Of a stretch of 64,000 bases of DNA, positions 22,038 to 31,310 are shown one piece after another (within the stretch, counting starts at the first letter, position 1; every line of letters begins with the position of its first letter). The notes under the pieces were generated by a model. That model made no database searches. It was not told where the DNA came from and worked only from the letters and a program-made list of their open reading frames with translations. Made by a program: the position numbers and the translations under genes. Origin of the DNA: an uncultured Pelagibacteraceae bacterium (GTDB lineage: Bacteria; Pseudomonadota; Alphaproteobacteria; Pelagibacterales; Pelagibacteraceae); assembly GCA_902595125.1 (NCBI GenBank), contig CACJOY010000002.1, forward strand, positions 124,001 to 188,000, written 5' to 3'.

Positions 22038-22922
22038 TTAAGCTGCCATCGATGATTTATTTGTAAAATTTAAGTGCTTTAAAGATTGAATTAAATTTTT
22101 TTCATCATCCTCATTTAAAAGTCTTAAAGGAGGTAAAATATTTCTATGAATAATATTTTCTTTAGCCCAAAAAGTATGGAGTCCAGAAATTAGATCATAC
22201 TTGTCAAAAATTTTCCTAACTTCACACAATTTTTCATTTTGTGTTTGTTCTTTTCCTTTAATAAAATCATCATAAACTTTCCTTGATAATTGTGCAGTAA
22301 CATTACAGGTAGCTGAAATTATCCCCGAACAACCAATCTGTAAACCTTCCAACAATTTCAATTCTGATCCCGGAAAAATTGAAAAATTTTCTAATCTTAA
22401 TTCTTTATATAAATTATATGAACTATCTTTTATACCAACAATTTGTTTTGGAAATTTTTTAACAAGTTCTTTTACACAATTAATACTAAATTTATACCCA
22501 CATAATTTTTCAAAATTATATAAGATTATTTTACATTCAGGATTAGCTTCTACAACTTTTTTGTAAAATTCAATTACTTCAATGTCTCCATATTTGTAAT
22601 AAGCAGGTGGCATAATAAGAAATTTTTCAAAATTTAATGATTTCGCAATTTTCATAAAATTTATTGTTTCACCTAATGAGTTAAAACCAGTGCCTATTAA
22701 ATTTTTATCCTTAAATTTACTAAACGAAAGTTTATTTAATAATTCAATCTTTTCTGAAATTGGAATTAGTTGAGCCTGACCGGTACTTCCAAATATTACT
22801 GTGCCATGACACCCTTGTTCAATTAAATTTTCAGCGTGATCTATTGTTTTCTCAATATTAAGGCTTAAATCAGAATTTAAGACTGACATAGTTGCTGCTA
22901 TAATTCCACTTATTTTTGTCAT
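22038..22922 (-). CDS. Dihydrodipicolinate synthase/N-acetylneuraminate lyase family aldolase
   Basis: GSTGQAQLIPISEK, LYNF, VGIKDSS (Schiff-base Lys). Confidence 0.85.
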   Translation of the reverse strand: MTKISGIIAATMSVLNSDLSLNIEKTIDHAENLIEQGCHGTVIFGSTGQAQLIPISEKIELLNKLSFSKFKDKNLIGTGFNSLGETINFMKIAKSLNFEKFLIMPPAYYKYGDIEVIEFYKKVVEANPECKIILYNFEKLCGYKFSINCVKELVKKFPKQIVGIKDSSYNLYKELRLENFSIFPGSELKLLEGLQIGCSGIISATCNVTAQLSRKVYDDFIKGKEQTQNEKLCEVRKIFDKYDLISGLHTFWAKENIIHRNILPPLRLLNEDDEKNLIQSLKHLNFTNKSSMAA

Positions 22923-22970
22923 AATAAAAATTTATATAAAAATATACTCAGTAAAGTTTATAAATACTAT

Positions 22971-23933
22971 ATGAAAATATTAGCAGTTCAGAATAGAAAA
23001 GGTGTTGGAGATACTGTAATTTTCTTACCATTTATTAAGGCTTTGTCAAAAAAATTTAATTCACCAATAAGTATCTTGGTAAAAGAAAACTCTAAAGCTG
23101 ATCAATATTTACATCAAACAAACTATATAGATAAAATTCTTATTTTAGAAAGAGATGATAAAACGAATAATAAACATGGTGGGTTTTTTGGTATTTTTAA
23201 TTTAGCTAAAGATTTAAAAAAACATAAATTTGATAAAATTTTTATCTTTAATTCATCTTTAAGATTTAACTTAATTGCTAAAATGTCAGGTATTCCAAAA
23301 ATTTATCAATATCCATTGTTCACAAAAACCAAACAACACATAACCGAGGTTCCTAAAAAATTCTTGAAAACAAATTTGGATTTAGATGTAAATGAAGATC
23401 CAGAAATTCAAATTAATAATGATTTAGTTTTTAAAGCAACACAAAAATTTCAAATAGATAAAAAGGAAATAAATATTCTTCTAGGAATAGGCGGCTCTGG
23501 ACCTACAAAAAGAATTCCAGCAAAAACTTTTTTAAGTGTAATCGATAAAATATCAAAAATAAAAAGTTGTAAATTTTTTCTTGCAACAGGTAAGGCATAC
23601 GAGGAGCAAGAAATATTAAATGAAATTTTGAGATCAAAATTTAAAAATTTTTGTATTCGTTTAGATAATCTAACTATTAAAGAAATTTTACCATTAATCA
23701 AAAATTGCGATATATCTATTTGTAATGACTCAAGTTTTAGTCATTTATCATCAGCTTTGGGTATCAACACGATTACTTTAATGGCAGATACTCCTCTTAT
23801 ATATGGAAATTATAGCACAAAAATGTATCCAATAATTCCAGAGGGAGAAAAAACAGTTACACATAATACTTTAGGTAAAGAAAAAATAGATCCACAAAAA
23901 ATTTTTGAAAAACTTTTAAAAATTATTGATTAA
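22971..23933 (+). CDS. Glycosyltransferase family 9 (heptosyltransferase-like)
   Basis: RKGVGDTVIFLPFIKAL, GIGGSGPTKRIP, CDISICNDSSFSHLSSALG. Confidence 0.85.
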   Translation: MKILAVQNRKGVGDTVIFLPFIKALSKKFNSPISILVKENSKADQYLHQTNYIDKILILERDDKTNNKHGGFFGIFNLAKDLKKHKFDKIFIFNSSLRFNLIAKMSGIPKIYQYPLFTKTKQHITEVPKKFLKTNLDLDVNEDPEIQINNDLVFKATQKFQIDKKEINILLGIGGSGPTKRIPAKTFLSVIDKISKIKSCKFFLATGKAYEEQEILNEILRSKFKNFCIRLDNLTIKEILPLIKNCDISICNDSSFSHLSSALGINTITLMADTPLIYGNYSTKMYPIIPEGEKTVTHNTLGKEKIDPQKIFEKLLKIID

Positions 23934-24433
23934 GAAATATCATTTAATACAATATCTTTAGCCTCATTAACTATCGATGATAGTCTTGAGGTTTCAGGAG
24001 AAATATCAGGATGAATTTTTTTTTGTATCTTAATATATGCTTTATTAACATCTTCTTTAGTAACTTTTTTATTCATGTTTAAGTTTAAAATTTTATAGGC
24101 CTCAGAAACTGATATAGATGAAACATTATTTGAGCCTGCTTGATTAAAAGAAAATCGGCCAGATCTTCTTAAAGTTTGAATAAGTCTAAAAAGAGAAATT
24201 AATTGGAAAATTGATAAACCTTTTAATTTTAATAAAGCTAAACTTGCCAAAGTCAAAGGTAAGGTTAATAGAAATTTTCCGCCAATAGCAAACAAAATTG
24301 CTAAAGCAATTAATCCTAATATAATCAGAAATCTAAGCCCTTTTGAAATTTTTTTAGATGACACTTTCGTTATAAAACGAAGTAAAAAATAAAAAATGGT
24401 TAATATAACCACTGTATAAATTATTATATTCAT
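23930..24433 (-). CDS. Membrane-anchored J-domain (DnaJ/TIM14-like) protein
   Basis: N-terminal TM segments; C-terminal ISVSEAYKILNLN...AYIKIQKKIHPDISPE with HPD motif. Confidence 0.8.
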   Translation of the reverse strand: MNIIIYTVVILTIFYFLLRFITKVSSKKISKGLRFLIILGLIALAILFAIGGKFLLTLPLTLASLALLKLKGLSIFQLISLFRLIQTLRRSGRFSFNQAGSNNVSSISVSEAYKILNLNMNKKVTKEDVNKAYIKIQKKIHPDISPETSRLSSIVNEAKDIVLNDIS

Positions 24434-24447
24434 ATATTTTTATCTTA

Positions 24448-26523
24448 ATGAAAATACCACAACTTAAAAAAAAACCAGAGCTTAAATCTTGTCACAATAC
24501 AACTTGGGAGGATAATTATAGTTGGATACATCAAGAAAATATTCTTGAGGTCTTAAAAGATGGTTCTAAATTATTGCCTGATGTTAGAAAATATCTTGAA
24601 GAGGAAAATAACTATACAGAACATAATTTAAAAAACACAAAAAAATATCAAAAAATTTTGTTTAATGAAATTAAAGGTAGAATTAAATTAGATGATGAGT
24701 CTCTTAAATACAAAGACAAAGAATATGAATACTGGACAAAAACAACTGCAAAAGGAAATTATTCAATAAAACTTAGAAAAAAAATTGGAACGGATAATGT
24801 TGAAGAAATCTGGAATGGAGACAAAGAAAAAGAAAAATTTAATACTGAATATTTCGGTATCGGTGATTTAGAGGTAAGTTACAATGACAAATATTTAGGT
24901 TATTCACTGGATTTAAAAGGATCTGAATATTTTACAATATACATAAGAGATATTTCCACTAAGAAATTTATCACTGAAAAAATAACGGAAACCAGTGGAA
25001 GTATTACTTTCAGTTTAGATGACAAATATATTTTTTACTCAAAACTTGATGAGTTCCATAGACCAAGAAAAATTTTTAGACACAAGATAGGATCGCCCTG
25101 TAAAGATGATGAGCTCATATTTGATGAAAAAAGTGAGGCTTTTACAGTTGGCATTGGTCTGAGTTCTGATGAAAAATATTTTTTCATAACAACTTCAGAT
25201 CACAACACGTCTGAACAATATTATTTTGGAGTAAACGAAGAAAAACCGAAACCAAAATTAATTAAAAAAAGAAAAAAAGGTATAATTTATTCAATAAATT
25301 CATGGAAAAACTATTTTTACTGTCATACCAATGAAAACGCTGAAGATTTTAAGATTGAAAGGTGTTCTGATTTAAGTAGTCAAATTTGGGAAGATTATAT
25401 TTCAGCTAAAAATGAAGTTTTAATTGGTGGACTAGTTTTTTTAGATGACTGGGTGATTAGAGGTGAAAAATCTAACGCTCTTGGAAAATTATTTATAAAA
25501 GATAATCAATCTGGTGTCGAAGAAGAATTAAATTTTACTGATGAAAATGTAATTGCACCTAGTGTTTCATTGATTCAAAGAGACAAAAATACTAATTTAG
25601 TATATTTATCTTATTCCTCTCCTAAAACGCCAAGTAAAACTTATCTTTATAATTTAAAAACAAAAGAAAAAAAACTAATTAAAGAACAAGAGATTCCGTC
25701 TGGTCATGATCCAAATGATTATATTGTTGAAAGATTAGAGTGTCCTTCTCATGATGGAAGATTAATTCCAATTACAATAACTAGACATAAAAAAACAAAA
25801 ATTGATGGTTCTGCAAATTTACTTTTATATGGTTATGGATCATATGGAAATTCAATGACACCTGACTTCTCTTCAACAAAATTTAGTTTAATTGATAGAA
25901 ATATAATTTGGGTAACAGCACACATTAGAGGAGGAATGGAAAGAGGAATGAAATGGTGGAAAGAGGGAAAACTTCTTAATAAAAAAAATACATTTGAAGA
26001 TTATATATACGCAGCAAAGTTTCTAATCGAAAAAAAATATTCATCAAAAGGAAAAATAATAGGCATGGGTGGTTCAGCAGGTGGTTTATTAATGGGGGCA
26101 GTAGTAAATCAATCACCAGATTTATTTCTTGGAGTTGTTATGGCAGTACCATTTGTTGACTCTTTAACAACTAACCTAGATCATTCTTTACCCCTAACTG
26201 TTGGGGAATTTGATGAATTTGGAAATGCAAAAGATAACAAAGATCATTTTGAGTACATCTACTCATATGCGCCATATAATAATATCAAAAAAATGGATTA
26301 CCCTCATATGTTAATTACAACAAGCTTGAGTGATAATAGAGTTTTATTTGATGAGCCAGCAAAATTTACAGCTAAACTTAGAGATTTTAAAACAGATAAT
26401 AACTTGCTTTTACTAAAAACTGAAATGAGTGCGGGGCATGGAGGAAAATCAGGTCGCGACGGTGCAATTGAAGAAATCGCTTTTGACTATGCATTTATAT
26501 TAAAAATTTCTAAAAAAATTTAA
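24448..26523 (+). CDS. ptrB: Oligopeptidase B (S9 prolyl oligopeptidase family)
   Basis: GYGSYG, VTAHIRGG, GMGGSAGGLLMG catalytic Ser, AGHGGKSGR catalytic His. Confidence 0.95.
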   Translation: MKIPQLKKKPELKSCHNTTWEDNYSWIHQENILEVLKDGSKLLPDVRKYLEEENNYTEHNLKNTKKYQKILFNEIKGRIKLDDESLKYKDKEYEYWTKTTAKGNYSIKLRKKIGTDNVEEIWNGDKEKEKFNTEYFGIGDLEVSYNDKYLGYSLDLKGSEYFTIYIRDISTKKFITEKITETSGSITFSLDDKYIFYSKLDEFHRPRKIFRHKIGSPCKDDELIFDEKSEAFTVGIGLSSDEKYFFITTSDHNTSEQYYFGVNEEKPKPKLIKKRKKGIIYSINSWKNYFYCHTNENAEDFKIERCSDLSSQIWEDYISAKNEVLIGGLVFLDDWVIRGEKSNALGKLFIKDNQSGVEEELNFTDENVIAPSVSLIQRDKNTNLVYLSYSSPKTPSKTYLYNLKTKEKKLIKEQEIPSGHDPNDYIVERLECPSHDGRLIPITITRHKKTKIDGSANLLLYGYGSYGNSMTPDFSSTKFSLIDRNIIWVTAHIRGGMERGMKWWKEGKLLNKKNTFEDYIYAAKFLIEKKYSSKGKIIGMGGSAGGLLMGAVVNQSPDLFLGVVMAVPFVDSLTTNLDHSLPLTVGEFDEFGNAKDNKDHFEYIYSYAPYNNIKKMDYPHMLITTSLSDNRVLFDEPAKFTAKLRDFKTDNNLLLLKTEMSAGHGGKSGRDGAIEEIAFDYAFILKISKKI

Positions 26524-26532
26524 ATTTAATAT

Positions 26533-26560
26533 CTTGAAAAAGGTAAATTAATCACCATGT
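26533..26560 (+). promoter_or_regulatory. sigma32-type heat-shock promoter for the Hsp20 gene
   Basis: CTTGAAA (26533-26539), 15 nt, CCATGT (26555-26560), close to CTTGAAA-N11-16-CCATNT. Confidence 0.65.
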
Positions 26561-26567
26561 AAATATC

Positions 26568-26619
26568 GTTAGTTGCCTAATGGGGCTAACAATAAATAAA
26601 CTTGCTTAACAAAGGAGGA
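26568..26619 (+). promoter_or_regulatory. Candidate ROSE-like RNA thermometer in the Hsp20 leader
   Basis: Hairpin 1: GTTAGTT(G)CC-TAAT-GGGGCTAAC (26568-26590). Hairpin 2: CUUGCU (26601-26606) opposite AGGAG (26613-26617) with bulged G26604, masking the SD. Confidence 0.5.
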
Positions 26620-26623
26620 TATT

Positions 26624-27070
26624 ATGACAAGTAAGGATTTATCAATATTTAACTCTCTAAGACCTTTTTCAATTGGTTTTGATGATATGTTTGATCAATT
26701 TGAAAATATGTTAGGAAATGGTTCTTTGACTATGCAGTCAAATTACCCACCTTACAACATTAGAAAAACTGGAAAGGATAAATATGCAATAGAAGTTGCA
26801 TTAGCTGGTTTTAATAAGAAAGATGTTGAAGTTGAGTTTGAGGATAATTTATTAACAGTTAGAACAAAACAAGTTAATAAATTGGACGAAAATAATACTG
26901 ATGGAGAGATTATTCATAAAGGTATATCTCAAAGACAATTTGCAAGATCGTTTACTATTGCTGATGATGTAAAAGTAAATGGGGCAGAACTTAAAGATGG
27001 TCTTTTAACAGTATCTTGTGAAAAAATTATACCTGAGCACAAAAAGAAAAAACTTATTGAAATTAAGTAA
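26624..27070 (+). CDS. Small heat-shock protein, Hsp20/IbpA family
   Basis: Alpha-crystallin domain: YPPYNIRKTGKDKYAIEVALAGF...GISQRQFARSFTIADDV. Confidence 0.95.
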   Translation: MTSKDLSIFNSLRPFSIGFDDMFDQFENMLGNGSLTMQSNYPPYNIRKTGKDKYAIEVALAGFNKKDVEVEFEDNLLTVRTKQVNKLDENNTDGEIIHKGISQRQFARSFTIADDVKVNGAELKDGLLTVSCEKIIPEHKKKKLIEIK

Positions 27071-27081
27071 TTCCAACCTTG

Positions 27082-27106
27082 CTTGTGGGGCATAAATCCC
27101 CACAAG
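27082..27106. terminator. Hairpin between convergent genes, probably bidirectional terminator
   Basis: CTTGTGGGG-CATAAAT-CCCCACAAG, perfect 9-bp stem; only a short T run follows. Confidence 0.6.
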
Positions 27107-27107
27107 T

Positions 27108-27410
27108 TTAAATACATCCACTTGATGTAAAACTCTCTATTATATTTTTTTTATTAATTTCAAATTTTCTTTCACAAGGTATTCCATATTTTTTTGTTTT
27201 ATAAACATATACTTTATTTCCTGACTCATTTACGTAATCCTCTATAGGATTACCTAATTCAATTTTTAAGTCATTCATTTTTTTTCCAACTAATTGCCCA
27301 TATTTTTTATTTTCTTTTTCAGCAATTGAGTCGGATTTATTTTTAATAGTTTGACAGCCTGAAAAAATGAAAAAAATTGATAAAATAATTAATAAATTTT
27401 TAAAATTCAT
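27108..27410 (-). CDS. Small lipoprotein, unknown
   Basis: MNFKNLLIILSIFFIFSGCQ lipoprotein signal; GQLVGKKMNDLKIELGNPIEDY. Confidence 0.65.
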   Translation of the reverse strand: MNFKNLLIILSIFFIFSGCQTIKNKSDSIAEKENKKYGQLVGKKMNDLKIELGNPIEDYVNESGNKVYVYKTKKYGIPCERKFEINKKNIIESFTSSGCI

Positions 27411-27557
27411 TTTTACAATGTATCATAAATTTTCGATTGGTAATTAACCTGAGAGTTGTAAATTTAATCAAAATAATAACAATTATAGATAAAAGATTGT
27501 ACTCCAAAAAGATTTTTTAATTCGAATCAATTACTCTATGAAAAAAATGGAGGTTTA

Positions 27558-28847
27558 ATGTTAGATAATTACTTTAACTATAAAAAACATAAAACAGATT
27601 TTAAAACAGAAGTCATTGCTGGAGTGTCGACCTTTTTAACAATGGCTTACATCATGTTTTTAAATCCTGTTATACTATCCGACGGTGGTTTTGATTTTGG
27701 CGGTGTTTTTACAGCAACAGCTCTTGCGGCAGCTCTAGCTTGTTTTATTGCTGCATTTTATGCTAAAACTTGGCCAGTTGGTCTCGCACCAGGAATGGGG
27801 ATTAATGCCTTTATCGCTTACGGTGTTTGTTTAGGCATGGAATATAGCCCTGATGAAGCGCTAGGTGCTGTTTTAGTTGCTGGTGTAGTCTTCTTAATAA
27901 TTTCTTTAACACCATTGCGAGCATGGTTGATAAATTCAATACCTAAAAGTTTAAAACTAGGGATTGGTGCTGGGATAGGATTATTTTTAGCAATTATTGG
28001 TTTTCAAATTATGGGGCTAACCACTGATAATCCTGTAGTTCTTGTGCAGCTTGGTGACCTCTCTAATCCACTTTTACTTTTAGGAGCTGGTGCATTTATT
28101 TCAATGATAGTAATGGAAAAAATGAAAATAAAAGGAAATATAATTATTGGAATAATTGTTTTTAGTGCAATTGCATGGGTAACTGGTTTAGGGAAATTTA
28201 ATGGAGTTGTCTCGTCTCCTCCATCAATGACTCACCTAATGACCTTTGATTTGGGCGCAGCTCTAAGTGCATCAATGGTAACTGTTATTTTTACTTTATT
28301 TTTTATTGACTTTTTTGATACTGCTGGAACACTTACTAGTGTAGCAAATGTATCAGGCAAAATAGGTCCAGATGGAAAAATTAAAGATATTAATAAAGCA
28401 ATGCTATCAGACAGTGCTTCTACAGTTGTTGGGGCTGTTTTAGGAACATCCACGGTCACAACTTATGTTGAAAGTGCAGCAGGAGTAAAAGCAGGTGGAA
28501 GAACAGGAATGACATCACTCGTAATAGGAATATTATTCTTGTTTTGTTTATTCTTTAGTCCACTAGCTACATCTTTACCTAAAGAAATTGATGGAGCTGC
28601 TTTGATATACATTGCTACTTTATTTGTAAGAAATATTGCTGATATTGAATGGGATGATATTGCAGAGTCTGGTCCAGCAGTTCTTGCGATGATTGCCATG
28701 CCATTCACTTATTCTATATCTAATGGAATAGCATTAGCTTTTGTTGCTTATGCAGCTATTAAACTTTGCACAGGGAAATTTGACAGTACTAGTCCAGCAA
28801 TTTGGGTTATCGCTGCTCTTAGTATAGTAAGTTTTTTAGTAGCCTAG
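27558..28847 (+). CDS. NCS2 family purine/hypoxanthine-guanine permease
   Basis: TEVIAGVSTFLTMAYIMFLNPVIL, GLAPGMGINAFIAY, FFDTAGTLTSVAN. Confidence 0.93.
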   Translation: MLDNYFNYKKHKTDFKTEVIAGVSTFLTMAYIMFLNPVILSDGGFDFGGVFTATALAAALACFIAAFYAKTWPVGLAPGMGINAFIAYGVCLGMEYSPDEALGAVLVAGVVFLIISLTPLRAWLINSIPKSLKLGIGAGIGLFLAIIGFQIMGLTTDNPVVLVQLGDLSNPLLLLGAGAFISMIVMEKMKIKGNIIIGIIVFSAIAWVTGLGKFNGVVSSPPSMTHLMTFDLGAALSASMVTVIFTLFFIDFFDTAGTLTSVANVSGKIGPDGKIKDINKAMLSDSASTVVGAVLGTSTVTTYVESAAGVKAGGRTGMTSLVIGILFLFCLFFSPLATSLPKEIDGAALIYIATLFVRNIADIEWDDIAESGPAVLAMIAMPFTYSISNGIALAFVAYAAIKLCTGKFDSTSPAIWVIAALSIVSFLVA

Positions 28848-28864
28848 AATAAATTTTAAAAATT

Positions 28865-28897
28865 AGGGCGGCTTTCAAGTCGCCCTTTTTATTTTTT
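28865..28897 (+). terminator. Rho-independent terminator between NCS2 permease and convergent phosphoribosyltransferase
   Basis: AGGGCG-GCTTTCAAGT-CGCCCT followed by TTTT-A-TTTTTT. Confidence 0.8.
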
Positions 28898-29413
28898 ATG
28901 CTTTTTAATAATTTCATCAATCCTTATTTCTTCATAAATTTCAAAAGGTTGAACGATCCATGGATCACTATCTAATTTAGTTGCACAAAAATCAGGTTTA
29001 AATGTAGATTTTTTTTTCTTCCATAAAGTTGCTGTTTTAATATCTTCTATTTTTCCTTTAATTGGTTCATATTTTTTTAACCAATCGATACTTTTATTAA
29101 ACGTAATTCCAGTATCTGACAAATCATCACACAATAAAATTTTTCCACCCATATTAGGAGCTATAGAGCTCATCTCTCTTGAGAACACAATATCGCCTTG
29201 CTCGTCTTCTACACCTTTTCCACTGTAAGACTCAACTGCAAGGTAAGCACATTTTAATTTAAAAATTCTACTTAACACATCAATCATTGGAGCTGCACCC
29301 CTCATGATCCCTATTAATATTGAGGGCTTGTAATTACTTTCTTCGATCTGAATTGCCAATTTTTCAACTGTTTTATTATAATCATCCCAATTAATAATTA
29401 ATTTATCAGACAT
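28889..29413 (-). CDS. Phosphoribosyltransferase (xanthine/guanine PRT-like)
   Basis: PSILIGIMRGAAPMIDVLSR, ILLCDDLSDTGITF PRPP-binding motif. Confidence 0.8.
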   Translation of the reverse strand: MSDKLIINWDDYNKTVEKLAIQIEESNYKPSILIGIMRGAAPMIDVLSRIFKLKCAYLAVESYSGKGVEDEQGDIVFSREMSSIAPNMGGKILLCDDLSDTGITFNKSIDWLKKYEPIKGKIEDIKTATLWKKKKSTFKPDFCATKLDSDPWIVQPFEIYEEIRIDEIIKKHKK

Positions 29414-29497
29414 TTTTATAATTTAATCAAAGCTTTTATTTAATATTTAATTAATCTTCGATTTATATCAAAATTTATAATAAAACAATAAATCTAT

Positions 29498-30391
29498 ATG
29501 AAAATCTTTGATTGCTTTATGTACTTTGATGAAGATTTAGTCTTAGATGTAAGATTAAACCTATTAAATAGTTTTGTAGACAAGTTTATAATAATAGAGT
29601 CAAAATATGATCACAAAGGAGAAAAGAGAAAACCTCTTTTTGATATTAAAAAATTCAAAAAATTTGAAAAAAAAATTACGTACATATTAAAAGAGAACCA
29701 ACCAGATAATCTAGAAAAGATACATAATAACGATGATGAAAAAGAATACTATAGAAAATCACTTTTTAATGCTTCAAAGAGAGAAAGCTCACAAAGAAAT
29801 TATATTTTAAGTGGATTAAATGAAGCACAAGCTGACGATTGGATAATTATTTCAGATTTAGACGAAATACCAAATTTAGAAAAAGTCGACTTTAAAAATA
29901 TTAATAATAAGTTTTTATTTTTTAAACAAGATATGATGTATTACAAATTTAATCTAAGATTAGAAAATTTTACTTGGATCGGAAGTAGAGCTTGTAAGTT
30001 CAAAGATTTACAATCTCCCCAATGGATAAGAGATATAAAAACTAAAAAATTTGCTTGGTGGAGGTTTGATACATTATTCTCTAAAAAAAAATACAAAGAT
30101 ATATTTTTTTTAGAGAATGGGGGTTGGCATTTTTCTTATTTAAAAACTCCTGAAGATATTGAAAAAAAACTCAAATCATATCTCCATCATATTGATTATG
30201 ATAGAAACCCTCTAGGAATAGAAAAAATAACAGAAATCGTGAAGAATAATAAAGCTATTTATGATTTAAATATCGATCAACGAAAAAATAAGTTTTTTTC
30301 TAATAATGAACTAACTAAAATTGACATAAATTTAATGCCTAATTATATAAAAATAAATTCCTCAAAATTCTCTGAATGGATTGAAAAATGA
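29498..30391 (+). CDS. Glycosyltransferase family 17-like protein
   Basis: MKIFDCFMYFDEDLVLDVRLNLLNSFVDKFIIIESKYDH, IISDLDEIPN, GGWHFSYL. Confidence 0.8.
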   Translation: MKIFDCFMYFDEDLVLDVRLNLLNSFVDKFIIIESKYDHKGEKRKPLFDIKKFKKFEKKITYILKENQPDNLEKIHNNDDEKEYYRKSLFNASKRESSQRNYILSGLNEAQADDWIIISDLDEIPNLEKVDFKNINNKFLFFKQDMMYYKFNLRLENFTWIGSRACKFKDLQSPQWIRDIKTKKFAWWRFDTLFSKKKYKDIFFLENGGWHFSYLKTPEDIEKKLKSYLHHIDYDRNPLGIEKITEIVKNNKAIYDLNIDQRKNKFFSNNELTKIDINLMPNYIKINSSKFSEWIEK

Positions 30392-30678
30392 AGAAAGCTT
30401 ATTGGGTGTGTATATTTGAAAAAATCAGTAATACAGAGAAATTAAAAGAGTATGCAATTAAAGCAAAACCAGCTGTAGAAAAATTTTCTGGAAAATTTTT
30501 AGCAAGAGGAGGAAAAAGTAGAACAAACGAGGGAATTGACTCTCCAAGAGTAGTTGTTGTTGAATTTCCCGATTATAATACTGCTTTAAAATGTTATGAC
30601 TCTGTGGAATATCAAGAGGCACATGATATTCTTAATGGCCATGTAGTTAGACATCACCAAATAGTAGAAGGTAATTAA
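30388..30678 (+). CDS. DUF1330 domain protein
   Basis: KFLARGGKSRTNEG, RVVVVEFPDYNTALKCYDSVEYQEA. Confidence 0.85.
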   Translation: MKKAYWVCIFEKISNTEKLKEYAIKAKPAVEKFSGKFLARGGKSRTNEGIDSPRVVVVEFPDYNTALKCYDSVEYQEAHDILNGHVVRHHQIVEGN

Positions 30679-31310
30679 TATTGTATTGGCTCAGGATCTA
30701 TACTTCTCCATAAATACCATGTCGCAACTGAACAGTAAGGAGAAAATTTTTTTTTTAAAGATCCAACAAACTTTTCTGGTGGTAAATAGTTTTTTTTATA
30801 ATTTTTGGAAATTGCTCTTAAAAGACCGATATCTTGAATTGGCCAAATATTTGGTCGGTTATAAGTAAAAAGAAGTATCATTTCAGCAGACCATTTTCCG
30901 ATTTGTTTTAATTCAGAGAGATAACTAATCGCATCATCATCGTTCATTTTTACAATTAGTTTAGGATTAAAAGATTTATCCAGCATTTGTTTTGCTAAAC
31001 TTTTTATTCCTAAAACTTTCTGACGACTTAAACCACATCTTTTAAGTTCACTGAAGGTCAATTTTGACACTATTTTTGCATTAACTTTATTTTTACATTT
31101 TTTTTTAAATTTAAGAAAAACAGAATTTGCAGCAGCAACACTTATTTGTTGTCCAATTATACTTTTACAAAGTGAAAAAAAAATATCCCTTCTAGATGTA
31201 AGAATAACTTCTGATGGACTTTTATAATTTTTAATTAATCTTGACATGATTTTATCCTTTTTTGATAAATATTTTTTTGCCTTATTCCAATATTTTGGTA
31301 CTTTAGTCAT
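30675..31310 (-). CDS. alkA: DNA-3-methyladenine glycosylase II-like (HhH-GPD)
   Basis: LCKSIIGQQISVAAA, ELKQIGKWSAEMILLF HhH, WPIQDIGLLRAI. Confidence 0.88.
   Translation of the reverse strand: MTKVPKYWNKAKKYLSKKDKIMSRLIKNYKSPSEVILTSRRDIFFSLCKSIIGQQISVAAANSVFLKFKKKCKNKVNAKIVSKLTFSELKRCGLSRQKVLGIKSLAKQMLDKSFNPKLIVKMNDDDAISYLSELKQIGKWSAEMILLFTYNRPNIWPIQDIGLLRAISKNYKKNYLPPEKFVGSLKKKFSPYCSVATWYLWRSIDPEPIQY

Noticed and set aside
28232-28708. Minus-strand ORFs inside the NCS2 permease
   Set aside because: Antisense shadows of conserved permease coding sequence.
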